From positions 158,501 through 222,500 of the forward strand of contig CAUYUJ010016133.1 in assembly GCA_963575745.1 (NCBI GenBank): a stretch of DNA of 64,000 nucleotides, in the 5' to 3' direction. The DNA comes from Prorocentrum cordatum (taxonomy: Eukaryota; Sar; Dinophyceae; Prorocentrales; Prorocentraceae). Of the stretch, positions 62,011-64,000 are shown one piece after another. Made by a program: the position numbers and the translations under genes. The notes beneath the pieces are model-generated. The model made no database searches and was not told the origin of the DNA. It saw only the letters and a program-made list of their open reading frames with translations. Every line of letters starts with the position of its first letter. Position 1 is the first letter of the stretch.

Positions 62011-62812
62011 AACACACACGGAGATTCTCGGTGTGTCTGCCCCGATGTTTCTTAGCCTCGTCCTGGCCTTCTCAGTGGTCCGACGCCCGCAAGGAGGCCC
62101 ACCCCACCAGGGGGAGCGGCCCCACAGGGCGCCCGCCCCCTGTGCGCCGCCGCACCCGCCGCTGCCGCCGCCCAAGGCCCTTGGAGTTGCGATTGCCTTC
62201 GCGGCGTCGGCTCCCGAGGACCCAGAGATCCCGCGCATTGCGAAAATCAGGACAGGACGGCGGTTCTGTTCACCGATCTCGGCCTCCAGAGTCCCTCGCC
62301 GTGTCCCGGGCACGTCAAAAAACAACGCCGGATGGAAAACCGGTGCTTGGGGAATGGGTCGAGACTTCCGGGGACCGCGCAGTGAAACTATCACGACATC
62401 GGATTTCTGGGGATCTCGGCCCCTCCGAGGCCCGCTTCGATCCGAGCGATCGGATTCGACATCGATCAAGGCAGGCTCGGTCCGATTCGATACTGGTACC
62501 GATATGTCGACGATGCAGTCCGGCCCCGAGGCTTGCATGGCGCTGCTGTGCATCCTGGCGCGGCCGATGCGAGTCGGTTTCGATTCTGGGCCGATACAGC
62601 CCGATACAACGCACATTCCGATTCGATGCAGTTTCCCGATTCGGCGCGAACTGATCCTGATCCCCCACCCAGAGCTGGATTTCTGTGCTGAGTCGTTCTT
62701 TGACGGCCCCAGGGCCCGTATGAGGGCCATCCAGAGGCCGAGAATGGATAGAGACTCCGAGGAGCAAGAGGTTATGAGAATGGCACCCTTCCTGATGCTC
62801 ACACGGGCTGCA
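62011..62812. other. Unique DNA dense in GATC/CGAT words
   Basis: 62390-62640 is rich in CGATC, GATTCG and CCGATA words, as is 61680-61720. No gene is recognised. Confidence 0.35.
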
Positions 62813-62998
62813 GGAGGAGGCGGAGGAGGAGGAGGAGGAGGAGGAGAAAGAGGAGGAGGAGGAGAAGGGGCAGGAGCAGCAGGAGCAGCAGGAGCAGCAG
62901 GAGCAGCAGGAGGAGGAGGAGGAGGAGGCGGGGGAGGAGGACGAGGAGGAGGAGGAGGAGAAGGAGGCGGCGGAGGAGGAGGAGGACACGGGGGTCGC
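62813..62998 (+). repeat. GGA/GCA purine-rich microsatellite
   Basis: GGA with AGCAGCAGGAG units at 62875-62912. Confidence 0.9.
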
Positions 62999-63199
62999 TA
63001 GATACTCCAGAACTCCTGAAACGTACCCGGAGCCATCGTATTCTATGACATCACCCTCGTGCTGCTGACCTTCCGCAGCGATGCAGCTCGCCGTGTGCCA
63101 CCGCTGCAAGTGGCCAGTCGCCCTGCGGGTATGTTTAGGATCCCAGGCAAGGGGGCCCGGTTAGTGGGAGGGCCCCGGAGCCCCTGAATTGGCAAGAAT

Positions 63200-63380
63200 C
63201 TCGGGGGTGGATAGACCTCCTACCCTGACACGTTGCTTAGCGAATTGGGCGTGTTCGGTTCGCGAGAGGGCGTCGCGGCCGTCATTCTGGCGGGTCCAGG
63301 TCCGTCGGTTTCGGTCCTGGGCCGTTCTCACTAGAGGGTGGTCTACTAAAGGGAGGTGCGTCCACCGCCGATCACTTGGC
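63200..63380 (+). repeat. Dispersed repeat R2, copy 3
   Basis: CTACCCTGACACGTTGCTTA through TCCACCGCCGATCA parallels 18664-18827. Confidence 0.7.
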
Positions 63381-64000
63381 CAAAGTCACTGACACAGGTC
63401 TGCCGTAGCTTTTTTTTTTTTTCGGGCGTCGGCAGTTCCGGTTAGTGGAACGGGTCGGGGGGGGAGCGTCCCCCAGCACACAGCACTGAACCAGGGCCCA
63501 CTATGGACCCACTTCTGCGCGCGCCCGCCCGACAGGGAGCGGCTCGGCAGGGGCGGCGCGTCGTTCCTGGAGAGGCACCGCTTCCACCTGGTCGTGGCAG
63601 CGAAGTTCTTCCTGCAGGCCGCCGCGCCGGCCCCGCGTCGTCCTCGTCCGCCGGGCGTCGTCGCGCTCGTGGCGCCCGTCGTCCCCGCCGCTGTCGCTGC
63701 CGTGGGGTCGTGCTTGTCGGGTCCTTCGTGCTGTCGCTCTTGCCTCCAGCTGGGTGTCGCGCTCGCGTCCGCTCAGGCCCCGCTCTCCCCGGCGGCTCCA
63801 CCCCCTCCGCCCTCCCCCCCACCCTCCCGTTGCCTCCCCCCCCTCCTCTTCCTTTCCTCTGCCTGGCTGCCCTCTCCTGCGCCTGCTCACCCCGGTCCCT
63901 CCGGCTCCTGGCCCCCTCTCTCCCCCTCCCCTCCTTGGGCCCGCGCCCCCCCGAAGCCCCGCGCGGCGGCTCGCAGCGCGCCTCGCCGCACTTCTCCGCC
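63381..64000. other. GC-rich end of window, no gene seen
   Basis: T run at 63411-63422; CCCCTCC-rich from 63790 onward. Confidence 0.35.

Overview
This window looks like a repeat-saturated stretch of a dinoflagellate nuclear genome. The species cannot be named from the sequence. Reasons: most of the DNA is GC-rich low-complexity or dispersed repeat; retroelement relics dominate the recognisable coding sequence; and the best-preserved element is a tyrosine-recombinase retroelement whose reverse-transcriptase protein ends in a cytosine-methyltransferase-like domain, a combination I associate with dinoflagellate retroelements. I found no confident host gene, rRNA, tRNA, CRISPR array or bacterial-type operon. 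Most long open frames are artefacts of TCC/GGA tracts.

Layout. 1-2.66 kb holds AT-rich and 10-bp simple repeats, then a 428-bp tandem satellite. 2.7-26.8 kb is a mosaic of purine/pyrimidine (GGA/TCC) tracts, other microsatellites and many short foldback (MITE-like) elements with terminal inverted repeats, including one multi-copy family whose ends begin GTCGGGC. Within it lie TTAGC and CATAG arrays (20.8-21.6 kb) and an unusual array of about 30-bp modules in alternating orientation (23.2-24.1 kb). A roughly 0.8-kb composite repeat with internal ~82-bp tandem units occurs three times (12.7, 24.8 and 42.5 kb), always bordered by GGA/TCC tracts. 26.9-28.5 kb is the 3' end of a LINE on the minus strand (zinc knuckle plus RNase H). 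28.5-33.3 kb is microsatellite, minisatellite and dispersed repeat.

33.4-40.7 kb is a long but frame-disrupted LINE-type retrotransposon: an OTU-like cysteine protease region, a serine/arginine-rich linker, an APE-type endonuclease and a reverse transcriptase, with ATC-rich repeat at both ends. 41-52.7 kb is again mosaic, with a badly decayed LINE (46.5-50.5 kb) interrupted by a GGA tract and by short repeats.

52.7-59.6 kb is the highlight: an apparently complete, very young Ngaro/DIRS-type element of 6,850 bp. It has identical split direct repeats (A1 57 bp at the left; B1 197 bp, A2 57 bp and B2 197 bp at the right) and four open frames: a Cys-rich ORF0, a gag-like ORF1, an RT/RNase H/methyltransferase ORF2, and a tyrosine recombinase. 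The parts suggest one cycle: reverse transcription of the RNA, formation of a circle whose junction is templated by the B1-A2 boundary, and recombinase-mediated insertion without target duplication. The methyltransferase may mark the element's own DNA. 59.6-64 kb returns to GC-rich repeat mosaic.
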